Below the pieces are notes generated by a model. That model was not told where the DNA came from. It saw only the letters and a list, made by a program, of their open reading frames with translations, and did no database searches. A stretch of DNA of 64,000 bases from an uncultured Lachnospiraceae bacterium (lineage in GTDB: Bacteria; Bacillota; Clostridia; Lachnospirales; Lachnospiraceae). The DNA lies in assembly GCA_910585905.1 (NCBI GenBank), contig CAJUID010000001.1:124001-188000 (forward strand), given 5' to 3'. The translations under genes were made by a program, and so were the position numbers. Numbering within the stretch: the first letter of the stretch is position 1; each line of letters opens with the position of its first letter. Shown piece by piece: positions 1 to 9,850 of this stretch.

Positions 1-775
1 TCTGCGCCTGTACTGCCACATGCTTCTTAAACTCGTCTGCATCCCTTCCTTCTAATAAAATATCGTATTTGTCATAATATTCATCCACCAGGGCATTTGT
101 ATCAGAGACAGAAACCGCAGCAACACTCTCTACAATCTCATTTACCGGATAAGCGTCTATCTCCCAGCCAAACTTAATCTGAGCCTCAACCTTATCTCCT
201 TCTGTAACTGCTACATTGCGCATATTATCCGCTACACGCATCACACGGATATGGCTGCTCTCCATAATACCAACAGCCGTGCGCATCCATGACGCAATCT
301 TACCCTGCACCACAGAATCCGTCCAGTGCCCAACTACCACTTTACGCTCAATCCGCATACGGCTGACAATATGGCCATATTCCCGATCACCATGCGCAGC
401 CTGATTTTCATTCATAAAATCCATATCAATGCTGTCATAAGGAATCTCTTCATTAAACTGTGTATGCAGATGCATCAGCGGTTTGCGGTACTCCTGCAGC
501 CCTAGAATCCAGGACTTGGCCGGTGAAAACGTGTGCATCCATGTAATAACCCCTGCACAGTTATCATCTGCATTCGCCTCATTAAAGGTTTTGCGGATTA
601 ATTCGTTTGTAATCAGTGTCGGTTTCCAGACCACCTCATATGGCAGCACCCCGGACTTGTTCAAGGCATCCACAATAATGCGGGAGTGCTCTGCTACATG
701 CGCCAGGCACTCATCACCGTATAAGTCCTGGGAACCAGTACAAAACCAAAACTTGTAGTCCTTTGCTAATAACAT
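1..775 (-). CDS. araA: L-arabinose isomerase, N-terminal part (gene runs off the window)
   Basis: AraA converts L-arabinose to L-ribulose in the cytosol. The minus strand encodes 258 residues with family-typical stretches in order: GSQDLYGDE near residue 13, VAEHS, LPYEVVWKP, WMHTFSPAKSWI, HLHTQFNEEIPYD, then NQAAHGDREYG. These match the AraA N-terminal and central domains; about half of a roughly 500-residue enzyme is present and the C-terminal half lies before position 1. The ATG at 773-775 follows a strong GGAGGAG site. The track gave no long ORF here because the frame is open to the window edge, so I translated it by hand. No araB or araD is visible. The downstream part and operon partners are unknown. 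Confidence 0.96.
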   Translation of the reverse strand, partial: MLLAKDYKFWFCTGSQDLYGDECLAHVAEHSRIIVDALNKSGVLPYEVVWKPTLITNELIRKTFNEANADDNCAGVITWMHTFSPAKSWILGLQEYRKPLMHLHTQFNEEIPYDSIDMDFMNENQAAHGDREYGHIVSRMRIERKVVVGHWTDSVVQGKIASWMRTAVGIMESSHIRVMRVADNMRNVAVTEGDKVEAQIKFGWEIDAYPVNEIVESVAAVSVSDTNALVDEYYDKYDILLEGRDADEFKKHVAVQAQ

Positions 776-953
776 TTCTCTCCTCCTTCTCTTTCCTTTT
801 TTCTTCATAACTGCCTATATTTTACAACGGGTATAGGTATCTTTACAAGCTGTTTTTTACTTTTTTCTAAAATATTTTATACATAGGTTTCTATTCAGAA
901 TTGCTATTCATAGTCAGATTGAAAAAATCTAACTCATTGTGCTTCAGCCAACC

Positions 954-3206
954 CTAACGCACCACAGCCTTAATTGTTTTATACTTGTTACCATACCCCT
1001 CATGAAGCATTTCCACCTGCAGGCCGTTTTTCCGCATTGCATGAAAGGTAAAAGCATATAGATTATATTCGCCATCCTCATAGGCAAAATCTACGCCATT
1101 ATCTTGATAATGCTCGTACCTGCTGCTTCCCTCCCATCGGGAAACAAAACCTGTCCGCCCTGCCTTTTTCTCAGGATAATATTCTAAAACCAAAGTATCT
1201 ATCTGATCTGGCTCAATGGACTGCATTTTTCTGTAAGTCGGCAAGATACTGCCTGCCTTAATATAAACCGGACAGACATCCAGCGCAGCCTCCTTTACAA
1301 TATAGCGCTTCCCTGTAATCCTCTCGCCAGTCCAATAGTCAATCCAGACCCCTTTTGGAAGGTATACCATTCTTGCTGTTGCCCCTTGCTGCACAACTGG
1401 CGCAACGAGGATTTTAGAACCAACCATATACTCATCATTACATTCCCATGTCTCCCTGTCATGCTGATCATACATAACCAGAGGGCGCAAAATCGGCAGC
1501 CCTGTCTTTGTCTGCTCATAACATAAATCATATAAATACGGCAAAAACTTATAATGAAGTTCAATATATTTACGGTTAATTGCAGTTACCTCCTCACCAA
1601 ACTGCCATGGTTCCTGCCTTTTCGTATATTTTGCCGTATGGTTTCTAAAAAGCGGTGCAAAGCACGATGCCTCTATCCAACGGCTCAACAGCTCTGGCGT
1701 AGCATTGGAACCAAAACCACCGATATCTGTCCCCACCATCGGCATTCCCGACATCCCCAGATTTAAAAGCTGTGGAATGGACATCTGTAAATGTGCCCAA
1801 AGACTCTGGTTATCACCTGTCCATGCCGTAGAATATTTCTGTGAGCCGCTATAGCAGGCTCTGGTAATTACAAATGGCCTGCGCCCGTCATAAGCCTTCA
1901 GCCCATCATAAGTCGCCTTTGCCATCAGATGCCCATAAACATTATGTACTTCCCTGTGGAGACGTTTTTTACCGTCACCCTCAAAAACCACATTATCCGG
2001 CAAAGGTCCGTCAAAACTTGCCGGTTCATTCATATCATTCCAGATTCCGCGTATTCCTTTTGCCGTCAGGCGTTTTGTCAAGCTGCCCCACCACTCCCTT
2101 ACTCTTTTGGAAGTAAAATCCGGGAATACTGAGTCCCCCGGCCAGACAACATTCTGATACACCTCACCGTCCTCATCCTTTGCAAAATATCCCTCACGAA
2201 TTCCTTCATCATAAACATCATAACCCTTTTCCAACTTTGTTCCAGGGTCAATAATGGAAACTAACTTAATTCCCATTGCCGCCAGCTCATCACTTAATTT
2301 CCTAATGTCTGGAAACGTCTTTTCATTTGTCGTAAACACCTTAAACTGTTCCATATAATCTATGTCCAGATGAATCGCATCGCATGGAATATCATATTTC
2401 CTTAAATTCCTTGCAACTTCCAGCACCTCATCCGCACTGCGATAACTCCACCTCGACTGCTGATAGCCAAGCGTCCAAAGCTGTGGAAGCGGAGCACGCC
2501 CAGTAAGGGCTGTATATCCCTTGATAATATCCGCTATCGTGTCACCCGCTATAAAATAATAATCAAGTTCACCCCCTACAGCCCCAAAGGAATAATACGC
2601 GTTGCTCTCATAACCCATATCAAAGTAAGATCGGTATGTATTATCAAGAAAAATGCCATAGACACACTCTTCCCTCAGTACAATAAAGAACGGAAATGAT
2701 TTGTACATTGCCTTAAATGTCTGGTTTTCCACCTGCGGGTCCGGGTTATCCGAGTTCCACATCATAAAGTCGTAACCCTTTTTATTTAAAAATCCCGTCT
2801 TATCCCCCAAACCATATACCACTTCATCCCCTGCAAGACATTTAAACACCTGAAACTTGCAGGTCTCCGATTGGTCGTGGACAATATGCCCCTCTTGCCG
2901 CATTTGTTCCAGTTCTTCTTCCGGCAGGCTCTGCACTTCCCTCCGCTCCCCGGCATAGTCTGCGCAAAGCAGTTTTCCACCTTTATCAAATATCTCCATT
3001 ACACCCACAGACGATATCTGAATCTCCAGTGACTTTGTAGCAAAAACATCCTTATCCCAAACGGAAGACGTAACCTTCTGCAAACCGCCCTCCAAAGACA
3101 GCCCTCCCTTAACCGCAAAAGATTCCATCTCCGCCGCCTTCTCCGAATGAATGCGCAATATTTTATCTGTAATAGCATCTATATACAGATTTTCATATAT
3201 TTTCAT
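954..3206 (-). CDS. Glycoside hydrolase family 31 alpha-glucosidase/xylosidase
   Basis: A 750-residue cytosolic glycosidase (no signal peptide) that probably hydrolyses terminal alpha-glucosides or related alpha-linked sugars. An N-terminal beta-sandwich (about 1-240) precedes the TIM barrel. The nucleophile is Asp-391 in the GIWNDMNEPA motif and the likely acid/base is Asp-465 in TGDNQS; both are signatures of GH31. The barrel motif AIHLDIDYM is also present. I chose the ATG at 3204-3206, which follows GGGGG; a TTG one codon upstream is possible. It lies downstream of a serine hydrolase gene and upstream of araA on the same strand, which suggests use of plant oligosaccharides. The exact substrate (maltose, isoprimeverose, sulfoquinovose) cannot be told from motifs alone. 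Confidence 0.93.
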   Translation of the reverse strand: MKIYENLYIDAITDKILRIHSEKAAEMESFAVKGGLSLEGGLQKVTSSVWDKDVFATKSLEIQISSVGVMEIFDKGGKLLCADYAGERREVQSLPEEELEQMRQEGHIVHDQSETCKFQVFKCLAGDEVVYGLGDKTGFLNKKGYDFMMWNSDNPDPQVENQTFKAMYKSFPFFIVLREECVYGIFLDNTYRSYFDMGYESNAYYSFGAVGGELDYYFIAGDTIADIIKGYTALTGRAPLPQLWTLGYQQSRWSYRSADEVLEVARNLRKYDIPCDAIHLDIDYMEQFKVFTTNEKTFPDIRKLSDELAAMGIKLVSIIDPGTKLEKGYDVYDEGIREGYFAKDEDGEVYQNVVWPGDSVFPDFTSKRVREWWGSLTKRLTAKGIRGIWNDMNEPASFDGPLPDNVVFEGDGKKRLHREVHNVYGHLMAKATYDGLKAYDGRRPFVITRACYSGSQKYSTAWTGDNQSLWAHLQMSIPQLLNLGMSGMPMVGTDIGGFGSNATPELLSRWIEASCFAPLFRNHTAKYTKRQEPWQFGEEVTAINRKYIELHYKFLPYLYDLCYEQTKTGLPILRPLVMYDQHDRETWECNDEYMVGSKILVAPVVQQGATARMVYLPKGVWIDYWTGERITGKRYIVKEAALDVCPVYIKAGSILPTYRKMQSIEPDQIDTLVLEYYPEKKAGRTGFVSRWEGSSRYEHYQDNGVDFAYEDGEYNLYAFTFHAMRKNGLQVEMLHEGYGNKYKTIKAVVR

Positions 3207-3299
3207 CAAATGAATCCCCCATACATATATCTTTAGCTATTAATTCATACAAAATTTAACTCCAAAAGCAAAAAAAGTAATAAACCTTCCTATGTCCTC

Positions 3300-4499
3300 T
3301 TATTCTAATGCAGAATAGATAATGTTCCGAACTTCCTGCAAACTCCGGTAGCCACTCCCCTCGCATTTCTGCACAATAAAAAGAATAACCAATTCCTCCT
3401 CCGGGTCAATATCCACATAACTGCCAAGCCAGCCATCCCAGCCAAACTCACCCAAAGAGCCAAGCTGCTTTGCCGCCCCGACATCTGTCATCACCCTCAT
3501 AAAATTGCCATATCCATACCCCTGAAGCTCTTCCCAATCCATATCAGCGGCCTGCTTTTCATTTAAATGGTTTCTCACCATACAATCCACTGTCTTCCGC
3601 CCCAAGATCCGTTTGCCTTGATACGTCCCCTTTCCAAGCATCATAAGTGCAAATTTAGCATAATCGTCAATTGTAGATACCAGCCCGGCACCGCCTGACT
3701 CAAACACGGGCTTTTTCAGATGCCAGTATGTCAGTCCAAGATGCTGCCATGTGCATGGCTCCAACGACTGTTTCCCCGGCATATATTGATAATACTGGCA
3801 CAAACGGTTCTGTTTCTCTTCTGGAACATAAAAATCCGTATCAACCATGCCAAGCGGCTCAAATATCGTCTCCCTCAAATACTCGCCAAATGTCTTTCCG
3901 CTAACCACTTCAATCACTGCACCAAGGACATCCGCCCCAAAACCATAACACCATCCCTCCCCAGGCTGAAACTTTAGCGGCTGTTGTCCAATCAGATTCG
4001 CCAAGTCATATGTAGAAGTCGGCGTATCCTCTTCATATAATTTCCAATAATATTCATCTATCATATTCTGCATCACCTGTCCCGCAGGATAGGCGATATC
4101 AGGATAAGCAACACCAGATGTCATATCAAGCAAATCCTGAACCATCACTTCACGCCGTGCCGGAACCAGCCCTTTTAAAGTCAGCACCTGCTGGCCACGA
4201 AATCCCGGAAGATACATACTGACCGGATCAGTCAAGCAGAGCAGCCCTCTCTCTACCAGCGTCATAACCGCCACGGCTGTTATAGGCTTCGTCATAGAAT
4301 AGCACCGAAAAATACTGTCTGGTGCCATCGGAACCTGCTTTTCCATATCGGCCTCGCCATATTCTTTTCGGTATACTTCTTTTCCCTTGTGAATCACGCA
4401 GACAGCCGCTCCCGCAAAACCGTCCTGATTATTGCAATTCTTCCACAGCTTAGAAGATATAAGGTCATCTAACCTTTTTAAAATATTTTGATTCACCAT
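3300..4499 (-). CDS. Beta-lactamase-fold serine hydrolase (class C-like esterase/peptidase family)
   Basis: A 399-residue protein of the class C beta-lactamase/serine hydrolase family. The catalytic SxxK motif appears as SMTK in RCYSMTKPITAVAVMTL, about residue 80 from the ATG. A Tyr motif follows as CYGFGADVLG, and a C-terminal GWDGWLG-type segment replaces the HxG/KTG box. No signal peptide is visible, so a cytosolic esterase or cryptic peptidase is more likely than antibiotic resistance. The long frame has a TTG at 4526, but the ATG at 4497-4499 is directly preceded by TGGAGGGAT and is preferred. It ends 93 bases before the GH31 gene and may be co-transcribed. Substrate unknown. Confidence 0.88.
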   Translation of the reverse strand: MVNQNILKRLDDLISSKLWKNCNNQDGFAGAAVCVIHKGKEVYRKEYGEADMEKQVPMAPDSIFRCYSMTKPITAVAVMTLVERGLLCLTDPVSMYLPGFRGQQVLTLKGLVPARREVMVQDLLDMTSGVAYPDIAYPAGQVMQNMIDEYYWKLYEEDTPTSTYDLANLIGQQPLKFQPGEGWCYGFGADVLGAVIEVVSGKTFGEYLRETIFEPLGMVDTDFYVPEEKQNRLCQYYQYMPGKQSLEPCTWQHLGLTYWHLKKPVFESGGAGLVSTIDDYAKFALMMLGKGTYQGKRILGRKTVDCMVRNHLNEKQAADMDWEELQGYGYGNFMRVMTDVGAAKQLGSLGEFGWDGWLGSYVDIDPEEELVILFIVQKCEGSGYRSLQEVRNIIYSALE

Positions 4500-5058
4500 A
4501 TCCCTCCATCTATCCCTGCGAAACAACGAGCCAAAGGTGTTGCTTACAACAGGGTATTTGACTGCTGAAAACCTCGTTGCAACACCACTACACCTACATT
4601 TTCAACAGATACCTTTAAAATTTATCCTTCACAAAATTCTGTGAAATCTAACTTCTAGTGAAATAACATAAAAACAAAAAAACTGGTAATACTGTCTTTA
4701 AGTATATTCACTTATTAACGAATCTGACATGCCGTCTTAAGGCGGCATCACCACATGTAAAAGTCGATTAATTTGTACTTCTATTCTATCACGTTAGGGC
4801 AAGAAAAGAAATACGAAATATTTTTGACTTTCCCCATTTTTAGAGGGAATAATCTGATGTTATTAATAAGAGCCATTAGAACAATATAGGTAAAATATTC
4901 ATATTCCAAAGAAGAAGAATACAATTTCCATTTGGAATACAAACTACTAGAGTGTAACTACTTTTTACAGCCCAACAGAAACCCGTTGCTGAGATTATAT
5001 TCTATTTACAAATCGTATGTATATGGTTTTCTTAATCCCGAAACAGGAGGTATCATCC
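4500..5058. other. Gene-free stretch between the serine hydrolase and the CmpB-like gene
   Basis: No convincing coding frame. It holds a degenerate copy of the dispersed repeat (about 4515-4585), an imperfect palindrome GCCGTCTTAAGGCGGC near 4733-4748, a short motif at about 4832-4857 that recurs near 33931, and a 9-bp inverted repeat (TATTCCAAA 4903-4911 with TTTGGAATA 4932-4940). A plausible plus-strand promoter is TTGACT around 4834 with AATAAT 18 bases downstream, inside the recurring motif. Confidence 0.5.
4515..4585 (-). repeat. Dispersed intergenic repeat, degenerate copy 1
   Basis: Short, decayed member of the family described at 58635-58817. It keeps the AACGAGCCAAA start block and the GGGTATTTGACT end block, but the middle hairpin modules are missing. 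It sits directly upstream of the serine hydrolase start. Confidence 0.5.
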
Positions 5059-5475
5059 ATGTCCAATATTCAGGCATACTTGATTATGTTTTTTACAGGA
5101 GGTTTTCTCTATTGCGCAATTGAAATCCTTGCAAGAGGCTACTCCCATATCAGCATGCTAATTGCAGGCGGCACCTGCTTTCTACTTGTCGGCGTAATCG
5201 AATCCGTCCTTGGCCACTCTGCCTCTATATTGAGCCAGATGTTTTTCTGCGGAATCATGATTACCACCGTGGAGCTTCTCTTCGGAATCGTGGTCAACCG
5301 CCAGCTTCATTTAAACGTATGGGATTATTCCGGGGAACAGTACAATTTCCAGGGGCAAATCTGCCTGCTCTATTCCAATCTCTGGTTCCTACTGTCCTGC
5401 CCCGTTATTTTCCTACACGATTATATGGAATTTCTGCTGCTGAATGTACCACTTCCCCACTACCGAATTTTCTAA
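5059..5475 (+). CDS. Small integral membrane protein, CmpB-like 'ABC-transporter type IV' family
   Basis: A 138-residue membrane protein with about four hydrophobic segments (roughly 5-22, 32-52, 60-82, 105-125). The C-terminal stretch LHLNVWDYS...GQICLLYSNLWFLLSCP matches the putative ABC-transporter type IV family (PF06541 type), whose function is unproven. The ATG at 5059 follows AGGAGG with good spacing; an upstream in-frame start at 5017 lacks a site. It stands alone between two minus-strand genes and is followed by a strong terminator. No ABC partner is nearby, so the family name should not be taken as evidence for transport. Confidence 0.8.
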   Translation: MSNIQAYLIMFFTGGFLYCAIEILARGYSHISMLIAGGTCFLLVGVIESVLGHSASILSQMFFCGIMITTVELLFGIVVNRQLHLNVWDYSGEQYNFQGQICLLYSNLWFLLSCPVIFLHDYMEFLLLNVPLPHYRIF

Positions 5476-5532
5476 CTCCTTCTATTATTAACAAATATCA
5501 CAGACCGTTTTCTTTCCTGGTTATATATAGAA

Positions 5533-5576
5533 GAAACCGGCTGCCGTTTCTCCAACACGACAGCCGGTTTCTTTTT
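5533..5576 (+). terminator. Rho-independent terminator of the CmpB-like gene
   Basis: Perfect 11-bp stem GAAACCGGCTG (5533-5543) with CAGCCGGTTTC (5561-5571), a 17-nt loop, then TTTTT. It lies 58 bases after the stop codon. Confidence 0.9.
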
Positions 5577-5609
5577 CCCGTTTTGTTTTTATTCTATTAA
5601 TGAGGATTA

Positions 5610-5846
5610 TTATGCAACCGCTAACCAATTTAAGTCTTTTGTCAACTGTTCCTTCTCCATGCGGTCACCATTGCAAGTTACCCACATCTGATTTCTCAGG
5701 TCAATTGTCATAATGCCAAGAATGGACTTTGCATCTACGCAGTAACTTCCACAGTACAGGTCCACATCAGCATTGTACTTCGAAACCAAACGCACGAACT
5801 TATTTACATCAGTTACATCATTAAATTTAATTTGAATTTTTTCCAT
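5610..5846 (-). CDS. HPr-like/Crh-like protein without the active-site histidine (paralogue 1)
   Basis: A 78-residue HPr-fold protein. In true HPr a conserved LHARPA segment carries His-15, which takes phosphate from enzyme I. Here the equivalent region reads KFNDVTDVNKFVRL and has no histidine. The regulatory-serine segment is kept: DAKSILGIMTIDL around residues 38-50, matching the KSIxGIM motif around Ser-46 of HPr and Crh. The protein therefore cannot act as a PTS phosphocarrier; by analogy with Bacillus Crh it could serve as a Ser-phosphorylated cofactor for catabolite control, which is inference. ATG start after AAAGGAGTGAGC. A second copy is at 10258-10491. Confidence 0.85.
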   Translation of the reverse strand: MEKIQIKFNDVTDVNKFVRLVSKYNADVDLYCGSYCVDAKSILGIMTIDLRNQMWVTCNGDRMEKEQLTKDLNWLAVA

Positions 5847-6003
5847 ATATGCTCACTCCTTTTCTTACATTTTGCATATAACTTCCCAATAGCATTATGT
5901 TTCCCCATCAAGTGTTGTAGATATTACCACATTTTACCTGCATATTTTATACACTTCCAACGATTTATTATACGTTTTCTACTGAAATGTGTGAATTTTT
6001 TAT

Positions 6004-7224
6004 TCATCTTTTATTCATTTTCTGATTTTGGTATCGTTTCCGATACCTTGCAGGGGTAATGCCATTTTTCCTCTGAAAGTACACGCTAAATCGGCTCTGT
6101 GAGCTAAACGCACAATAAGAACTAATTTCCTGGAGTGAGTAATCTGTATATTTTAGAAGCCGTTCGCTGCTCGCAATTTTTTCGTCAATAATATACTGTT
6201 TCAACGTAATTCCCATAGACTGCCCAAACTGCTCTGAAAGGTAATTAGGCGTCACGCCAATAGAATCCGCAATATCTTTCACCCGCAGCGGCTCATGGAT
6301 ATGGCAGAATACATAATCCCTTACCTGGTCAATCAACGGGTTTTCATTCTTTTTTTTCCTCTGGTCGTGAACTATCTTGGCAAATTCAAATTCCGCCTCC
6401 CTGGCAGCCTTCTCAATCTTCAATGGCTCTGTCAGGTTTTCTTCAATATTTCTAATAAAGGCATCTGACATAGAATATGCAAGCTCCGGGAACACCCCTC
6501 CTTCAATGGCACTTCTGACAGCGCTTGATATCACACAGATTGCCATATTTTTATACTGGCGCACCATATCATTTGCGAGAATGCCCATTCCACCACTGTA
6601 AGACTCGTCTAAGCTTTTACGCAATGCCTCCACATCCCCCGCGCGGATACTGTTCTGTTTCCTTAGCTCCATTGCATACGGCTTGTGGTGTCTGCCTTCC
6701 TCCTGCATCTCAAAAATCTCTCTTGTCGCCTGTTCTTTTAATGATATGCCAAGCTCAACATTCTGTGCCCACAGCTCATTCACGCTAATCTCATTGCCAG
6801 AGATCATTTTCCAGAGAATGCAGATAATTGCCCCAAATTCCTTTTTGCCGCAATACGGGTATTGATATGCCTCCTCATTTGTAAAATCATAGAGACGAAG
6901 CTTCCCAAGCCCCAAAATCTCCTCCGAAGCCAACCGTATCGCACAAAACGCCACACCGCCTTCCTCCACATGGATATATGGGATGGGGCTTAGCCGTTTT
7001 CGGTCATCCGGCTGCACATTTTCTGCTACAGCCCTATCCCTGGGCTGGATAGAACGACAGAAAGCCGGATACTTCCATTCTATTTTCTGAAAGTCCTCCG
7101 GCCCAATTATCATTTTATAATCAATATCTTCTAACGCCTTTAAAAGCTGCCCCCTCCCATTGTATATACAGATTGGGGCATGCAGCAAAGGCAGCATCTG
7201 CCTTACTAAAAATAAATCAAGCAT
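6004..7224 (-). CDS. AraC-family transcriptional regulator
   Basis: A 406-residue regulator. The C-terminal 100 residues carry the double helix-turn-helix of AraC/XylS proteins: LRVKDIADSIGVTPNYLSEQF followed by YSLQEISSYCAFSSQSRFSVYFQRKNGITPARYR. The N-terminal 300 residues form a sensor region I cannot assign; it contains no transmembrane segment. The gene starts 12 bases after the pta stop on the same strand, so the two are probably co-transcribed. ATG after AGAGGATC. It may respond to acetyl-phosphate metabolism or to an unrelated sugar; the context alone does not say. Confidence 0.92.
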   Translation of the reverse strand: MLDLFLVRQMLPLLHAPICIYNGRGQLLKALEDIDYKMIIGPEDFQKIEWKYPAFCRSIQPRDRAVAENVQPDDRKRLSPIPYIHVEEGGVAFCAIRLASEEILGLGKLRLYDFTNEEAYQYPYCGKKEFGAIICILWKMISGNEISVNELWAQNVELGISLKEQATREIFEMQEEGRHHKPYAMELRKQNSIRAGDVEALRKSLDESYSGGMGILANDMVRQYKNMAICVISSAVRSAIEGGVFPELAYSMSDAFIRNIEENLTEPLKIEKAAREAEFEFAKIVHDQRKKKNENPLIDQVRDYVFCHIHEPLRVKDIADSIGVTPNYLSEQFGQSMGITLKQYIIDEKIASSERLLKYTDYSLQEISSYCAFSSQSRFSVYFQRKNGITPARYRKRYQNQKMNKR

Positions 7225-7236
7225 GATCCTCTACTT

Positions 7237-8220
7237 TCACGCAAGCGCCGCTGTAATAATAGCCATAGAATACACTTCTGAAGCGTTACAACCTCTGGAT
7301 AAATCATTTACTGGCGCATTCAACCCCAAAAGAATCGGACCATACGCCTCAAAGTTACCCATGCGCTGTGCAATCTTATAACCAATATTGCCTGAACTGA
7401 TATCCGGGAAAATAAACGTATTTGCATGTCCTGCCACCTCAGACTCTGGACACTTTGTCCTTGCCACACGCGGAGAAACAGCTGCATCAAACTGTAACTC
7501 ACCGTCAATCGGCAAATCTGGATATTTCGCCTTTGTCTTCTGCGCGGCATTGCGCATTTTGTCAACTGCCTCACCCTTGCCTGAACCATGAGTAGAATAA
7601 CTAAGGAATGCAATCTGAGGATCTACACCGAATATCTTCGCACACTCTGCAGTCTCCCCTGCAATTTCCACCAACTCATCTTCTGTTGGGTTAATATTAA
7701 TGGCACAGTCTCCCATTGCCAACACATCATTCTCACCTGTTACACCAGGACGCACCAAAATGAAACAAGAAGATACAATGCTATTTCCCGGCCTCGTCTT
7801 AATTAACTGAAGCGCCGGACGGACAGTATCTGCTGTGGAATACGTCGCACCTCCCAGCAAGGCATCTGCCTGGCCCATCTTCACCAACATTGTCCCAAAA
7901 TAATTTGCCTGCAGCAAAATTTCCCTTGCTTTCTCCGGCGTAACTCCTTTGCTTTTCCGAAGCTCACAGAAAAGCTCTATCATTTCGTCCATCTTTTCGT
8001 ATTTTGCAGGGTCAATAATTTCTGCCCCACGAATATTAAACCCACAGTCCTCCGCCGCAATAGCAATTTTTTCCTCACTTCCAACTAAAATTGGATGCAG
8101 GAAGCTACTTGCCAGCAAACGCGAGGATGCCTCTAAAATACGGGCATCTTCACCCTCTGTAAAGACTATCTTCTTAGGATTCTTTTTTAAAATACCGATT
8201 AACTGTCCAAAACCAAACAA
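7237..8220 (-). CDS. pta: Phosphate acetyltransferase
   Basis: Pta interconverts acetyl-CoA and acetyl-phosphate in the cytosol, the step before acetate kinase in fermentative ATP formation. The 327 residues match the single-domain Pta family length. Visible motifs: IVFTEGEDARILEA near the N-terminus, ADALLGGATYSTADTVRPAL, SYSTHGSG, and the C-terminal INAPVNDLSRG-like segment (LNAPVNDLSRGCNASEVYSMA). The start is a TTG at 8218-8220, eight bases after GGAG; no in-frame ATG precedes the conserved N-terminus. No ackA is in the window. It sits 237 bases downstream of mtaB and 12 bases upstream of an AraC regulator. Confidence 0.95.
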   Translation of the reverse strand: MFGFGQLIGILKKNPKKIVFTEGEDARILEASSRLLASSFLHPILVGSEEKIAIAAEDCGFNIRGAEIIDPAKYEKMDEMIELFCELRKSKGVTPEKAREILLQANYFGTMLVKMGQADALLGGATYSTADTVRPALQLIKTRPGNSIVSSCFILVRPGVTGENDVLAMGDCAININPTEDELVEIAGETAECAKIFGVDPQIAFLSYSTHGSGKGEAVDKMRNAAQKTKAKYPDLPIDGELQFDAAVSPRVARTKCPESEVAGHANTFIFPDISSGNIGYKIAQRMGNFEAYGPILLGLNAPVNDLSRGCNASEVYSMAIITAALA

Positions 8221-8457
8221 AAAACCATCTCCATTCTTTAAAATTTACGCCGCAGCATGGCATCCCCAATGCCATATCACGATACTTAGCTTTTTCATTT
8301 TGAACCATAATGAGTGTTCTGTCAATAGGAAAAACACTGAAAATCAGGGCAACCACATTTATTTTTTTACAATTCCCAGCCAATGATATTGATGCTAATT
8401 TTCAGTTATCCATCATATTCTATCACAAATGACTACATTCTTTTATCTATATCACTG

Positions 8458-9807
8458 CTACTCAAAATATGACAGCAAAATCTCCCCATTCAACCGTCCT
8501 GACACACGCACAGACCCTATCGTATTGCAAAACCTGGTAGCCTGCTCTTTATCTTCAACCGGTACTGCAATCCTGACATACCTTTCATTATAACCAGTCA
8601 AATATTCCTCCCCGTCTATCAATACGATTTCTTCAAATAGCACCTTTTCTTCGTTTCCCAAAAACGTATCCTGGTATTCCCTCACTAATTCTGCGGCCAT
8701 CCCAAGCAGTGCATCACTCCGTTCTGCCTTTTTCTCCTCAGCAACCTGACCTTCCATAGCATCCGCCATTGTCCCATGCCTTCTAGAGTATTTAAATACA
8801 TGTATCCTGGAAAATGCTGCTTTTTTTACAAACGCACAGGTAGCTTCAAAATCCTCCTCTGTCTCCTGAGGAAATCCAACGATGATATCGGTCGTTATCG
8901 CCGGATGATCAAAATACTTCCTTAGGATGTCAAGCCTTTCCAGATAATCTTTTGTTGTATAGTGGCGGTTCATTCTGCGCAGGGTATCGTCACATCCACT
9001 CTGAAGCGAAAGGTGAAACTGTGGGCATATTTTCGGTATCTCCGTCAGTTTTTTTACGAAATCTTCTGTAATAATCCTTGGTTCCAGGGAACCAAGCCTA
9101 ATCCGTTCAATCCCCTCTACCCTGGAGATTGCATCCAGCAGGGACAATAACGGCTTACCTTCCAGCTCCAAAAAATGTTTTGCATCCACAAGATCTACTC
9201 CATAAGAAGACAAATGGATACCTGTGACTACAACCTCATGAATCCCCTCCTTTGCCAGTGCATCCGCCTCCAAAACTGCCTCCCCGATCTCTTTACTCTT
9301 TAACGGTCCCCTGACATAAGGGATAATGCAATATGTGCAATACTGGTTACATCCATCCTGCACCTTTAAATATGCCCTCGTATGCCGCTGCGCCATTGCT
9401 CCCTCGGTCATATGGTGCTCCTTCTCAAACGCAGATACTGGTATCTGCTGCCTGCACCCACTTCGTTCCTTATAGATAGAAGTAACTTTCTCTACCAGCA
9501 ATTCCTTTTCCTTATTGGAAATAAAAAGGTCGATACTATCATCCACCTCACCTTTTTTCTTTGCGGAATCCACATAACAGCCAGCCGCTACTATAACCGC
9601 CTCTGGATTCCTGCGCCTTGCCCGGTGCAGCATTTTTCTTGACTTGCGGTCTGCAATATTTGTTACAGTGCAAGTATTTATCACGTAAACATCTGCAGGC
9701 TCATCAAACGCAACAATCATATGCCCTGCTTCCTCAAACTGACTTTTCATCTTTTCCGTTTCATACGAATTCACCTTACATCCCAATGTCAGAAAACCTA
9801 CTCTCAA
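8458..9807 (-). CDS. mtaB: tRNA t6A37 methylthiotransferase MtaB
   Basis: A 449-residue radical SAM methylthiotransferase that adds a 2-methylthio group to N6-threonylcarbamoyl-adenosine 37 of tRNAs. The order is: N-terminal UPF0004 domain (GCKVNSYETE, INTCTVTN with a cluster Cys), the radical SAM CxxxCxxC as CNQYCTYC near residue 150, and a C-terminal TRAM-like domain (about 385-449). The length and GCKVN signature favour MtaB over MiaB or RimO. The start is TTG at 9805-9807 after GGAAGG. It stands alone, with a dispersed repeat upstream. Confidence 0.95.
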   Translation of the reverse strand: MRVGFLTLGCKVNSYETEKMKSQFEEAGHMIVAFDEPADVYVINTCTVTNIADRKSRKMLHRARRRNPEAVIVAAGCYVDSAKKKGEVDDSIDLFISNKEKELLVEKVTSIYKERSGCRQQIPVSAFEKEHHMTEGAMAQRHTRAYLKVQDGCNQYCTYCIIPYVRGPLKSKEIGEAVLEADALAKEGIHEVVVTGIHLSSYGVDLVDAKHFLELEGKPLLSLLDAISRVEGIERIRLGSLEPRIITEDFVKKLTEIPKICPQFHLSLQSGCDDTLRRMNRHYTTKDYLERLDILRKYFDHPAITTDIIVGFPQETEEDFEATCAFVKKAAFSRIHVFKYSRRHGTMADAMEGQVAEEKKAERSDALLGMAAELVREYQDTFLGNEEKVLFEEIVLIDGEEYLTGYNERYVRIAVPVEDKEQATRFCNTIGSVRVSGRLNGEILLSYFE

Positions 9808-9850
9808 ACTAGACCTTCCTTTCTGTTACTATCCAAGCCATTCTATTTCA

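Noticed and set aside
3300..4499. Class C beta-lactamase conferring resistance
   Set aside because: No signal peptide and non-canonical second and third motifs; an esterase-like relative is more likely.
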